Shown: in pieces, positions 27,672 to 35,815 of the stretch
Layout: every line of letters begins with the position of its first letter
Numbering within the stretch: position 1 is the stretch's first letter
Source of the DNA: DASYPQ01 sp046155895
GTDB lineage: Bacteria; Planctomycetota; UBA1135; GCA-002686595
Direction: 5' to 3'
Length of the DNA: 64,000 bases
Assembly: GCA_046155895.1 (NCBI GenBank)
Contig: JBJXFB010000178.1
Coordinates: forward strand, 31,378-95,377
The notes under the pieces: generated by a model
The model's input: only the letters and a program-made list of their open reading frames with translations
The model's database searches: none
What the model was told of the DNA's origin: nothing
Made by a program: the position numbers and the translations under genes

Positions 27672-29306
27672 TCAGAAGACCACGGACGCCTGGAGCACGA
27701 TCGTGTCCGTCTCGGAGTTGTCGTCGCCGGGAGGCGCGTCGAACTCCGCGTGCTCGTACTGGAGCGTGAGCGCGACGTGCTTGCCGAGGTCGCGGCGCAC
27801 CCCGAGGGCGTAGGTGAACCCGTCATCGGCGGTGTCGAAGTACGTGTTCAGATCGCTGCGATCGATCCCGTCGACGCGCACGTAGGGCGTCCAGTACCCG
27901 AAGTGGCGCCCGACCTGGACGTACCAGCCCGTCGAATCGGCGGAAACTCCCGCTTCCTCCTGATCGACCCAGAAGTACTCGCCCATCATCTCCCAGCGGA
28001 TGTCGTTGAAGGCGCAGAAGACGTTCGTGATTTGCTCGTCGATGGAATCGTGGACGTTGCCGATCGTGGGGTCCGTGTTCTCGGGGATCTCGTCCACGTA
28101 GATGCCGCCTCCCAGGCGCAGGCCGTGCAGGAACGCGGGCTCGAGACCGATCGCCACGTTGACCGCCTTGCCGTCGTTGGCGTCGAGCTCGACCTGGGGG
28201 TTGTCGGCCGTCGGTCCGCGTCCGTTGGCGACCTCCACCGTGTAGTCGGCGAGCAGGGCGTCGGTGCAAAAGGCTCCCTTGAAGCTCAGACCGACGTTGT
28301 GGGTCGGGAGGAGGCCTGTGTCGTCCTCGAAGTCGAGGACCTCGGGACGATCGATGCTCGTCTGCAACCACTCGCCGTGGTGATAGCGCGTGTTCCAGTA
28401 CCCGATCCCGGTCAGGAATCGCCCCGCCGAGACGCTGAAGGCGTCGCTGTGCCGGTACTTGAGCAGGAGGCGTTCGACTTCGAGGACGAAGCCGCCCTGC
28501 TCCTGCGCTTCGAACGTCGTCTCCGCCAGGACGGACATGCGCTCGGTCAGCGCCGAGGTCATCAGGAGGTCGATCACCTCGATCGAGAACCCGTTCGTCG
28601 TGGTGTCGACGCCGGCCTCGGTCTCCTTCTCCCACTCGAACTCCCCGTGCGCGAAGACACGCAGATTCAAGGGGGGCCAGCCGTCCCCATCCCACTCCTC
28701 CAGGGTCCTCGGCGTAGACGGGGCCTCAGCGTCCGACACCGGAGTCCTCGCCCTCGGGGCCGAGGCCTCGGTCACCCCGGCCCGTGCGCCTGCGTCCGGG
28801 ATCCGAGCCTCGGCCTGCAGGGCCTCGGTCGCGCTGAGCGGGTACCCGCGGTCTCCCGGAAGCTTGTCGTCGAGCGCCACGATCTTGATGTTGGCGGGCG
28901 GGATCACTTCGCTCGCCGGGAAGACGGTGAGCGCGCCGCGTAGCCGCTCGAGCATGGGAACCGCGACCTGGGAGGAGGGCACCGAGCGCGGAGCCTCCAC
29001 GATGCGGTTCTGATAGATGAGCTCGAGCCAGTAGCGCTTGAGCTGCAGATCGGTCATCCCGTAGATGCGCTGTTGCAGGAACTTCTTGGCGCCCGTACCG
29101 GAGCTCGGGAGCAGGAGATCCACGACCTGGCCACCGCGCGGCCAGAACTGGGTCTCGGCCTTGAGGAGGCGCCGCAGTTCCGCCTCGGACAGCGACTGGA
29201 CTCGATTCTCCCCATGCACCACGACGGCATAATCCAGGCGCGAATCGCCGGCGGTGGGGGGACTTTGAACGGAGAGCCCGAGAGCGAGGAGAAGGAGATC
29301 GTGCAT
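27672..29306 (-). CDS. Fusion of a PstS-like substrate-binding domain with an outer-membrane porin
   Basis: A 544-residue exported protein. After a signal peptide (LLLLALGLSVQS), residues 25-165 resemble small periplasmic substrate-binding domains of the phosphate ABC-transporter type (VVVHGENRVQSLSEAELRRLL, FWPRGGQVVDLLLP, KKFLQQRIYGMTDLQLKRYWLEL, ALTVFPASE). A Pro/Ala/Glu-rich linker (about 170-205) leads to a beta-barrel of about 340 residues with alternating aromatic strands (FAHGEFEWEKETE, FSVSAGRFLTGIGYWN, YFWVDQEEAGV, GVRRDLGKHVALTLQYEHAEF). The protein ends in Phe, as expected for Bam-assembled outer-membrane proteins. It may be a porin that binds its solute on the periplasmic side; phosphate is only a guess. 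ATG at 29306 has AGGAG 12 nt upstream. Confidence 0.75.
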   Translation of the reverse strand: MHDLLLLALGLSVQSPPTAGDSRLDYAVVVHGENRVQSLSEAELRRLLKAETQFWPRGGQVVDLLLPSSGTGAKKFLQQRIYGMTDLQLKRYWLELIYQNRIVEAPRSVPSSQVAVPMLERLRGALTVFPASEVIPPANIKIVALDDKLPGDRGYPLSATEALQAEARIPDAGARAGVTEASAPRARTPVSDAEAPSTPRTLEEWDGDGWPPLNLRVFAHGEFEWEKETEAGVDTTTNGFSIEVIDLLMTSALTERMSVLAETTFEAQEQGGFVLEVERLLLKYRHSDAFSVSAGRFLTGIGYWNTRYHHGEWLQTSIDRPEVLDFEDDTGLLPTHNVGLSFKGAFCTDALLADYTVEVANGRGPTADNPQVELDANDGKAVNVAIGLEPAFLHGLRLGGGIYVDEIPENTDPTIGNVHDSIDEQITNVFCAFNDIRWEMMGEYFWVDQEEAGVSADSTGWYVQVGRHFGYWTPYVRVDGIDRSDLNTYFDTADDGFTYALGVRRDLGKHVALTLQYEHAEFDAPPGDDNSETDTIVLQASVVF

Positions 29307-29510
29307 CGAGGAGGACTCCTGGCCGTGGATACGATCTGCATCGAGCGGATCTCGCCTTGTCGAATGCTGATCCGGACGGGTTGAGAGCCGGCCGAGCGAT
29401 TCCCAGGCGTGGAAGTCGATGGCCCCTCAGGACTGCAGCCGTGGACTCGGCTGACCTCTGCGGCAAGTGCCTGGGAAAAGCCGTACGATCCCTGCAGAGG
29501 TGACGACCCC

Positions 29511-30395
29511 ATGCCCCCCTTCGACCGCCGAGGCTTCCTCGCTGCCGCCAGTGCCACCTTCGCGCTCCCCTGGAACCGTGCGCACGCGACCAAGCGCAAG
29601 CTCCGAAAGGCTTGCATGTTCGGAATGGTCGAAGGCGAAGCTCCGCTGCGGGACAAGTTCGCACTCCTGAAGGAGATCGGTTTCGAGGGGGTCGAGCTCG
29701 ACAGCCCCTCCCAGCTCGACCTGGACGAAGTCCTGCGCGCCATGGACGAGACCGGCATCGAAGTCGCGGGCACCGTCGACTCCGTCCACTGGTCGCAGAC
29801 GCTCGGTGATCCCGATCCCGCGGTCCGCGCGCAGGGCGTCGCCGCTCTCGAGACGGCCTTGCGCGACGCCAAGAAGCTCCGCGCGACGAGCGTCCTGCTC
29901 GTCCCCGCGGTCGTGAACGCGAAGATCTCCTACGACGACGCCTGGACGCGGTCCAGCGCCGAGATCAAGAAGGTCCTGCCCCTCGCCGCCGAGCTCGGCG
30001 TCGCGATCTCGATCGAAAACGTCTGGAACCACTTCCTGCTCTCTCCGCTCGAGGCCGCGCGCTACGTCGACCAGTTCGAGAGCCCGCTCGTCGGCTGGCA
30101 CATGGATGTCGGCAACGTGGTCAACTACGGCTGGCCCGAGCAGTGGATCGCCGTGCTCGGGAAGCGCATAACGCGCCTCCACATCAAGGACTACAGCCGC
30201 AAGAAGCGCGACGAGCAGGGTCTCTGGAAGGGCTTCGACGTCGAGCTCGGCGAGGGCGACGTCGGCTGGCCCGCGACCATGGCGGCCCTCGACGCGATCG
30301 GGTACGAAGGCTGGGCCTCGGCGGAGGTGGCCGGCGGGGGAGCGGAGCGATTGACCAAGGTGTCGAGGCAGATGGACGAACTCTTCGCGAAATGA
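29511..30395 (+). CDS. Tat-exported sugar phosphate isomerase/epimerase (TIM barrel)
   Basis: A 294-residue protein with a twin-arginine signal (DRRGFLAAASATFALP) and a xylose-isomerase-like TIM barrel. Catalytic-type residues are seen as Glu in ISIENVWNHFLL, Asp and His in WHMDVGNVVNYG, His in RLHIKDYSRKK and Glu near the end (ASAEVAGG). Presence of all four suggests an active divalent-metal enzyme acting on a keto-sugar in the periplasm. ATG at 29511 is preceded by GAGG and by a TACGAT hexamer at 29484-29489. The gene starts an operon with two further exported proteins (30410 and 31275). Substrate is not determined. Confidence 0.85.
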   Translation: MPPFDRRGFLAAASATFALPWNRAHATKRKLRKACMFGMVEGEAPLRDKFALLKEIGFEGVELDSPSQLDLDEVLRAMDETGIEVAGTVDSVHWSQTLGDPDPAVRAQGVAALETALRDAKKLRATSVLLVPAVVNAKISYDDAWTRSSAEIKKVLPLAAELGVAISIENVWNHFLLSPLEAARYVDQFESPLVGWHMDVGNVVNYGWPEQWIAVLGKRITRLHIKDYSRKKRDEQGLWKGFDVELGEGDVGWPATMAALDAIGYEGWASAEVAGGGAERLTKVSRQMDELFAK

Positions 30396-30409
30396 CCTGG
30401 AGGAGACGG

Positions 30410-31273
30410 ATGGAGCGGCGTGACTTCCTGCGTGCATCAGCGATCGGAGCGGCGGCGCTCGGCCTCGCGCCGGGCTCGCGGGGGCAGGCCTCGGAGGCGA
30501 AGGCTCCGCCCAAGCTCAAGGGCCGCATCAAGCACTCCGTCAGCCGCTGGTGCTACGGCGGCATGGCGCTCGACGATCTCTGCCGCGAGGTCGCGGCCAT
30601 GGGCGCGCACTCGGTCGAGCTGCTCGACGAGGCCGACTGGAGCGTCCCCGCCAAGCACGGCCTCGTGTGCGCGATCGCGAACGGGCCGGGGCCGATCGAT
30701 ATCGGCTGGAACCGCACCGAGCGCCACCGGGTGCTCCTCGAGAGGAGCGAGGCGATCCTCCCGAAGCTCGCCGCGGCCAAGATCCCGAACATGATCGTCT
30801 TCTCGGGCAACCGCGCCGGCCAGCCCGACAATCAGGGGATGAAGGCCTGCTACCACGGCTTCAAGGAGCTCGGGGCGATGGCCGAGAAGCACGGCGTGAA
30901 CATCCTGGTCGAGCTCCTCAACAGCAAGGTCGACCACGCCGACTACCAGTTCGACCACATGGCGTGGGGCGTGGAGCTCGTGAGGATGGTCGAATCGCCG
31001 CGGATCAAGATCCTCTACGACATCTACCACGCGCAGATCATGGACGGCGACGTCATCCGCACGATCCGCGACAACATCGAGTGGATCGGCCACTTCCACA
31101 CCGGCGGCGTGCCCGGGCGCCACGAGATCGACGCGAGCCAGGAGCTCAACTACACCGCGATCTGCAAGGCGATCGCGGACACGGGCTTCCAGGGCTACGT
31201 GGGCCAGGAGTTCGTCCCGACTCGCGACCCGATGACTTCCCTGCGCGAGGCGATCGCGATCTGCGACGTGTAG
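30410..31273 (+). CDS. Tat-exported hydroxypyruvate isomerase-like TIM-barrel protein
   Basis: A 287-residue protein with a Tat signal (ERRDFLRASAIGAAALGLAPG). The barrel has the hydroxypyruvate-isomerase pattern: ILVELLNSKVDHADYQFDH, ILYDIYHAQIMDGDVIRTI, IGHFHTGGVPGRHEID, LNYTAICKAI and GYVGQEFVPTRDP, with Glu, Asp, His and Glu in the metal and acid/base positions. The family interconverts hydroxypyruvate and tartronate semialdehyde or related small keto-compounds; an exported version suggests a different, extracytoplasmic substrate. ATG at 30410 was chosen over an in-frame ATG at 30392 because GGAGGAGA lies directly before it. It is co-transcribed with the genes on both sides. Confidence 0.86.
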   Translation: MERRDFLRASAIGAAALGLAPGSRGQASEAKAPPKLKGRIKHSVSRWCYGGMALDDLCREVAAMGAHSVELLDEADWSVPAKHGLVCAIANGPGPIDIGWNRTERHRVLLERSEAILPKLAAAKIPNMIVFSGNRAGQPDNQGMKACYHGFKELGAMAEKHGVNILVELLNSKVDHADYQFDHMAWGVELVRMVESPRIKILYDIYHAQIMDGDVIRTIRDNIEWIGHFHTGGVPGRHEIDASQELNYTAICKAIADTGFQGYVGQEFVPTRDPMTSLREAIAICDV

Positions 31274-31274
31274 C

Positions 31275-31982
31275 ATGCCTGCGCTCCTCCTCGCGGCCGT
31301 GGCTCTCGTCCTGCAAGAGAAACCCGTGATCGGCTACGACGACACACCTTTCCTTCCCGGAGGCAAGTGGCGCGTGCACGACAGCCAGCGCCCGCCTCCT
31401 CCGGTCGTGACTCCCGGGAGCTCTCCGAACGAGTTCGCAGCACCTCCCTCCGACGCGGTCGTGCTCTTCGCCGAAGCCGAAATCGTCCCCGGCCAGGGTG
31501 ACCTCCAGTCCAAGGAGTCCTTCGGCGACTGCCAGCTTCACCTCGAGTTCCTGCTCCCGCCACCCGAAGGCGACAGCCAGCACCGCGGGAACAGCGGCGT
31601 CTTCCTCATGGGCCGCTACGAGATCCAGATCCTCGACTCCTTCGAGAATCCGACCTACGCCGACGGCCAGTGCGCGGCGCTCTACGGCCAGTACCCGCCG
31701 CTCGTCAATGCCTGCCGCAAGCCCGGCGAGTGGCAGAGCTACGACGTGGTCTTCCGCGCGCCGCGCTTCGAGAAGGGGGAGCTCGCGTCGCCGGCCACCG
31801 CGACGGTCTTCCACAACGGCGTCCTCGTGCACGACCGCGCGGAGATCCTCGGCGACACGGCGCACCGGGCGGTGGCGAAGTACTCGGCCCACGACGGGAC
31901 CGGGCCGCTGCGACTCCAGGATCACGGGAGCCCGATCCGCTTCCGCAACGTCTGGGTTCGCCGGCTCCGGGCGGCCGACTAG
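31275..31982 (+). CDS. Secreted single-domain DUF1080 (3-keto-disaccharide hydrolase) protein
   Basis: A 235-residue exported protein made of one DUF1080 jelly-roll domain. A short signal (LLLAAVALVLQ) precedes the domain; conserved elements include FGDCQLHLEFLLP, GNSGVFLMGRYEIQILDSFENP, KPGEWQSYDVVFRAPRF, FHNGVLVHDRAEI and GPLRLQDHGSPIRFRNVWVRRL. Characterised relatives hydrolyse 3-keto-glycosides produced by Gfo/Idh/MocA-type dehydrogenases. It starts 1 nt after the stop of the hydroxypyruvate-isomerase-like gene, so these three exported proteins form an operon for extracytoplasmic keto-sugar metabolism. Confidence 0.88.
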   Translation: MPALLLAAVALVLQEKPVIGYDDTPFLPGGKWRVHDSQRPPPPVVTPGSSPNEFAAPPSDAVVLFAEAEIVPGQGDLQSKESFGDCQLHLEFLLPPPEGDSQHRGNSGVFLMGRYEIQILDSFENPTYADGQCAALYGQYPPLVNACRKPGEWQSYDVVFRAPRFEKGELASPATATVFHNGVLVHDRAEILGDTAHRAVAKYSAHDGTGPLRLQDHGSPIRFRNVWVRRLRAAD

Positions 31983-31990
31983 TCGCAGGG

Positions 31991-32923
31991 TCAGGCGGCC
32001 TGCTTGATGTAGCGACGGTGGATCCGGACGGCCGCCGTCCCGAGCGCCATCATCGCGAACCCGATCACGATCAGCGCGATCGGCCAGCCGAGCGAGTCGG
32101 CGAAGTGCTCACCCGTGAAGTAGCCGATGTACACCAGCATCCCGAGGGTCCCCGCTGCGAGGAGGGTCCGGCTGCGGAGGCTCGTGCTGAAGTAGACCAG
32201 AGCGCAGGGGAGCGCGACGAAAGCCATCTCGAAGATGGAGTCCTCCAGCATCGCGAACAAGGAGAGCTGCAAGAGGACCGCCGCCACGAGGTACCAGAAC
32301 GGCGTGATCCCGGCGTGCTGCGTGCGCTGGACGGCGGTCGTGACGAGGAAGCAGGCAGCTCCGACGACCAGGCCGTTCAGCTCGGGATCGGCGTCCAGGA
32401 GCTCGAGTGCCGTGCCCAGGGCCACGAAGCCGAAGAAGAGAGCGAAGAAGAGGGGCGTCGTGCGACGGTGCCGGGCGAGGAAGAGCAGGCACTGGGCGAG
32501 CATGACTGCCGAGACGGCGAGCTGCGCGTGCAGCGGATCGCCTCCGGTGGAGAGCTCGGCGAAGGTGATCAGGATGCCCGCGGGCTGGAGGACGACCGCG
32601 ATCAGGTACAGGGGCGTCGCGAGCCTCTCCTGGCGCGGCGTGGCCGCGGCGATGTGCGAGAGGATGAAGGCGACGATCCCCGACCCGAGCGTCACGACGA
32701 TGCGCGCCGCGGAGTTCATCTCGTCCCAGTACGTCCCCACGAACACGCACAGGCCCGCGAACACGAAGGTTCCGCCGAGATAGCCGAGAGCCCGCGCGAG
32801 CAGACCGCGGCGTTCAGCCGGCGCGGCGGACGCGTCGAGGGCGCGGCGGATGTCCGCAGGCGAGAGACCGTGCTTGTGCGCGAGGGCCGCGATCTCGGCC
32901 AGGGCCGCCTCGCGCTCGCTCAT
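31991..32923 (-). CDS. Polytopic membrane protein, DUF2157-like
   Basis: A 310-residue protein. The first 45 residues are a soluble helical region (EREAALAEIAALAHKHGLSPADIRRAL) followed by about eight or nine transmembrane helices (for example LGYLGGTFVFAGLCVFVGTYW, IVVTLGSGIVAFILSHIA, LFFALFFGFVALGTALELL, IALIVIGFAMMALG). The soluble start followed by a GGTFVFAGLCVFVG helix resembles DUF2157 membrane proteins, whose function is not known. ATG at 32923 overlaps the upstream stop (ATGA). It is the last gene of a three-gene operon headed by cutC; a functional link to CutC is not evident. Confidence 0.7.
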   Translation of the reverse strand: MSEREAALAEIAALAHKHGLSPADIRRALDASAAPAERRGLLARALGYLGGTFVFAGLCVFVGTYWDEMNSAARIVVTLGSGIVAFILSHIAAATPRQERLATPLYLIAVVLQPAGILITFAELSTGGDPLHAQLAVSAVMLAQCLLFLARHRRTTPLFFALFFGFVALGTALELLDADPELNGLVVGAACFLVTTAVQRTQHAGITPFWYLVAAVLLQLSLFAMLEDSIFEMAFVALPCALVYFSTSLRSRTLLAAGTLGMLVYIGYFTGEHFADSLGWPIALIVIGFAMMALGTAAVRIHRRYIKQAA

Positions 32924-33531
32924 CGACCCGCCTCGACGGGGACCAGCCAGCCGACGAACTGCACCGTCGAGTAGCCGTACATCGAGTCGTCGGTGCGCGG
33001 GAGGACGATCACGCGGCCGCTCTTGCGGATCACGCTGTGCGCTCGGCGATGGCGATTCACGAAGAGCTCGCTCAAGAGTCCGGAACCTCCTCCCGCCGAT
33101 CCGTCGAACTCGTAGCCGTCGGGCGAGCGGGGGCTCGAGTCGACGCGGAAGCTCCCGAAGCCCTCGAGGAACGAGTCCCGCGTGCCGGGAGCGTCCGCGA
33201 GGTCGTCGGGCTCGAGCAGGGGGATCTCCACCACCGACTCGGACGCGGGGTTCAGCCGGAAGAGCTGCAGCGGTCCCTGGTAGATCGCGTTCTCCGTCTT
33301 CATCCAGCGCACCCGCAGGCGCCCGTCGACGACGGAGACGTCGGCGTCGACGGTCCTCGGAGTGGCGGCGTAGCCCGGCCGCACGGCGTAGACGAGGTCG
33401 TAAAGGGGATCGGCGACCCACAGGCGCGGCAGGGTCCGCGCGAGCACGAAGACCACCACGACGAGGATCGGCAGCGCGACGCCCGCGACCAGGAAACCGT
33501 GCCGCTTCAGGAACCCGTCCGGCTCGCTCAC
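32920..33531 (-). CDS. Single-pass membrane protein of unknown function
   Basis: A 203-residue protein that I do not recognise. One strong transmembrane helix (GFLVAGVALPILVVVVFVLA, about residues 12-31) is followed by an extracytoplasmic beta-rich domain with ADPLYDLVYAVRPGY, LRVRWMKTENAIYQGPLQLF and a C-terminal YGYSTVQFVGWLVPVEAGR. The GTG start at 33531 overlaps the cutC stop by 4 nt and the stop overlaps the ATG of the DUF2157-like gene, so expression is tightly coupled to both. Proteins paired with DUF2157 membrane proteins often have this size and single anchor, which suggests a two-component membrane complex; this is inference. Confidence 0.65.
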   Translation of the reverse strand: MSEPDGFLKRHGFLVAGVALPILVVVVFVLARTLPRLWVADPLYDLVYAVRPGYAATPRTVDADVSVVDGRLRVRWMKTENAIYQGPLQLFRLNPASESVVEIPLLEPDDLADAPGTRDSFLEGFGSFRVDSSPRSPDGYEFDGSAGGGSGLLSELFVNRHRRAHSVIRKSGRVIVLPRTDDSMYGYSTVQFVGWLVPVEAGR

Positions 33532-34133
33532 AGGCGGAAGGGTACGGAACCGTGGAGCTCGGGAACACCGGCGTCCCGGAGGATCGCGGCCGCGTTGTCC
33601 GCGCGCACGCCGCCGCCGGCCATCACGACGATGCGCCCGCGCGCTCGGGACACGAGCTCGCGCAAGCGTCCGCGGCCCTGGAAGGCGTCGGGGGCCCCGC
33701 CGGAGGTCAGGACTCGGTCGAAGCCGAGCTCGATGAGCTCGTCCAGCGCGAGGAGCTGCTCGGCGATCTCGTCGAAGGCGCGGTGGAAGGTGATGGACAT
33801 CGGCCGTGCGGCCGCGACGAGGCGCCGGAGCGCGGCAGAGTCGAGCCGCCGATCGGCCGTGAGCGCGCCGAGTACGACGCCCGGAACCCCGAGCCCGCGC
33901 AGCGACAGGATCTCGGTCTCCATCGACGGCGTGTACACGAAGCTCCCCGGCCGTGTCCTCACCATGACGTGCAGCGGGAGCCGCGCGTTCCCGAGCGCGG
34001 CTTCGAGGAGCTCCCGATCCGGCGAGAGCCCGCCGAGATCCAGGCGCGAGCACAGCTCGATGCGTCCGGCGCCGCCCTCCTCGGCGGCTCGCAGACCCGC
34101 CAGCGAATCGACGCACACCTCGAGCAGCGCCAT
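33528..34133 (-). CDS. cutC: CutC family copper-homeostasis/TIM-barrel protein
   Basis: A 201-residue cytoplasmic TIM-barrel protein of the CutC family. Diagnostic stretches are LEVCVDSLAGLRAAEEGGAG, RIELCSRLDLGGLSPD, LHVMVRTRPGSFVYT, GVVLGALTADRRLD, ITFHRAFDEI, DRVLTSGGAPDAFQG, VVMAGGGVRADNAA and ELHGSV. It is shorter than the E. coli protein (about 248 residues) mainly at the C-terminus but retains the core barrel. CutC was linked to copper tolerance, although the evidence is mixed and the enzymatic role is unresolved. ATG at 34133 is preceded by a minus-strand TACGGT only 6 nt away and by no Shine-Dalgarno, which suggests a leaderless mRNA. Confidence 0.9.
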   Translation of the reverse strand: MALLEVCVDSLAGLRAAEEGGAGRIELCSRLDLGGLSPDRELLEAALGNARLPLHVMVRTRPGSFVYTPSMETEILSLRGLGVPGVVLGALTADRRLDSAALRRLVAAARPMSITFHRAFDEIAEQLLALDELIELGFDRVLTSGGAPDAFQGRGRLRELVSRARGRIVVMAGGGVRADNAAAILRDAGVPELHGSVPFRL

Positions 34134-34139
34134 CGCCTC

Positions 34140-34172
34140 ACCGTAGCCTGGCCCGGTGCGCGCCGGTAGAGT
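34140..34172. promoter_or_regulatory. Divergent -10-like hexamers between cutC and the symporter gene
   Basis: Minus-strand TACGGT (34145-34140) lies 6 nt from the cutC ATG. Plus-strand TAGAGT (34167-34172) lies 15 nt from the symporter ATG at 34188. The spacer between the start codons is 54 bp. Neither gene has a Shine-Dalgarno sequence. Leaders of about 0 and 9 nt are predicted. Confidence 0.42.
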
Positions 34173-34187
34173 CGCCGGCCGGCTCGC

Positions 34188-35669
34188 ATGTCGCACTTCG
34201 ACTGGACGGTCGACGGGAGCATCGTCGGCCTGTATCTCCTCGCGACGATCGTCGCGGGGCTCGCGGTGCGGCGCTACGTGCGCCGCGTCGACGACTTCCT
34301 CGTCGCGGGCCGGGAGGTCGACATCCACCTCGGCATCGCTTCGCTCGCCGCGACCGAGTTCGGGATCGTCACCTGCGTCTACACGGCGCAGGCGGGCTAC
34401 CGCTACGGCTTCGCGGGCGCGACGCCGGGCATCCTCCAGGCGCTCGCGATGCTCGCCATCGGCCTGACGGGCTTCTGCATCTCGCCGCTGCGCGCGGCGG
34501 GCGTCACGACCATCCCCGAGCTGCTCGAGAAGCGCTTCGGCCGGCGCGTCCGCTCGGCCGCCGGGCTCGTGATCGTGCTGGGCGGCCTCCTGAACATGGG
34601 CCTCTTCCTGCGGATCGGCGGCGAGTTCCTCGTCGTCGTCACGGGGCTCGATCCGGGCCTCCTCGAGATCACGATGACGGCCCTGCTGCTCGTCGTTCTC
34701 GCCTACACGATCCTCGGCGGGATGCTCTCGGTGCTCGTGACCGACTGGCTCCAGTTCATCGTCATGAGCGCCGGAATCGTCGCCGTGACGGTCCTCGTGT
34801 TCTCCCGCATCGGCTGGAGCGCGCTCGTCGGAGCCGTGGAGACGCACCACGGCGCGGGCGGCTTCGATCCTTCGGCGAACCCGGAGCTGGGCTGGAGCTA
34901 CCTGCTCTTCCAGGGCTGTCTTCAGGTCGCTGCGACGCTGACCTGGCAGCCCGTGATCGCCCGCCTGCTCGCCGCGCGCGACGTCGCCACCGGCCGCGCG
35001 ATCTACGTGCGCACGAGCTTCTTCTTCGCCTGCCGCTTCGTCCTGCCGGGGCTGTGGGGGATCGCCGCGCTCGCGACGCTAGCGCCCGAGGCGTTCCATT
35101 CGCTCTCGCCCGACCTCGCGGCCGATCCGAGCAAGGTCGCGATGCCCGTCTTTCTCTCCGGCTTCCTGCCGATCGGGATGATGGGCCTCCTCGTCGCGGC
35201 GATGCTCGCGGCCGACATGTCGACCGATTCCTCGTACATGCTCACGTGGGGGAGCGTGATCTACAACGATCTGCTCGCGCCGTTCCGGAAGGGCGCCTGG
35301 TCCGAGCGGCGCGGACTTCTGTGGAATCGCGCGATCGTCGCCGCGATCGGCGTGTTCCTGCTCCTCTTCGGTCTCTGGTACCCGCTGCGCGGCGACCTGT
35401 GGACGTACTTCGGCGTGACGGGGACGATCTACCTCTCGAGCATGTCGGTCCTCCTCGTCGCCTGCTGCTACTGGAAGCGCGCCAGCGCGACCGGGGCCTT
35501 CGCCGCGATCGCCTGCGGCGCCCTGCCCGCGGTCCTCTACCTCGTGCTGGAGCAGACCAGCGCCGGCGCGGAGCTCGCGCGCTCGATCGGCCCGTACTGG
35601 AGCGGACTCGCCTCCTACGCGGCCGCCGCGGTCGCCATGGTCGTCGGATCGCTCGCGAGGCCCTCATGA
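34188..35669 (+). CDS. Sodium:solute symporter (SSS family)
   Basis: A 493-residue polytopic membrane transporter with about 13 predicted helices. Family features include the N-terminal FLVAGREVDIHLGIASLAATEFG segment, the AGYRYGFAGA helix-breaking region, VVLAYTILGGMLSVLVTDWLQ (the SSS signature zone), and MLAADMSTDSSYMLTWGS in the Na-site helix. It imports a sugar, acid or similar solute driven by sodium. The sequence does not tell the solute; nearby keto-sugar enzymes suggest a carbohydrate or sugar acid. The stop overlaps the start of a 49-residue membrane protein (ATGA), which probably belongs to the transporter. Confidence 0.9.
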   Translation: MSHFDWTVDGSIVGLYLLATIVAGLAVRRYVRRVDDFLVAGREVDIHLGIASLAATEFGIVTCVYTAQAGYRYGFAGATPGILQALAMLAIGLTGFCISPLRAAGVTTIPELLEKRFGRRVRSAAGLVIVLGGLLNMGLFLRIGGEFLVVVTGLDPGLLEITMTALLLVVLAYTILGGMLSVLVTDWLQFIVMSAGIVAVTVLVFSRIGWSALVGAVETHHGAGGFDPSANPELGWSYLLFQGCLQVAATLTWQPVIARLLAARDVATGRAIYVRTSFFFACRFVLPGLWGIAALATLAPEAFHSLSPDLAADPSKVAMPVFLSGFLPIGMMGLLVAAMLAADMSTDSSYMLTWGSVIYNDLLAPFRKGAWSERRGLLWNRAIVAAIGVFLLLFGLWYPLRGDLWTYFGVTGTIYLSSMSVLLVACCYWKRASATGAFAAIACGALPAVLYLVLEQTSAGAELARSIGPYWSGLASYAAAAVAMVVGSLARPS

Positions 35670-35815
35670 GCCGCTTCTGGCTCGTCCTCGCCGTCCTGTG
35701 CCTGGCCTGGTACTCGACCGTGACGATCTATGTCGCGGTCCGCGGCGCGATCGACATCCGCGGCATGCTCGGGCGCCTCGCGGGGCGGGTCAGGGATCGA
35801 GGTCCTTCGACGTGA
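35666..35815 (+). CDS. 49-residue membrane protein, probable symporter partner
   Basis: A short gene, starting MSRFWLVLAVLCLAWYSTV, with one transmembrane helix (about residues 4-27) and a basic C-terminal tail (RGMLGRLAGRVRDRG). Its ATG overlaps the symporter stop by 4 nt, so translation is coupled. Several solute:sodium symporters are encoded with a very small helical membrane protein of this kind, so an accessory role is reasonable, but I cannot place it in a named family. The last 26 bp overlap the end of the convergent phosphatase gene. It is convincing because of the start overlap, the helix and the positive-inside tail. Confidence 0.65.
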   Translation: MSRFWLVLAVLCLAWYSTVTIYVAVRGAIDIRGMLGRLAGRVRDRGPST

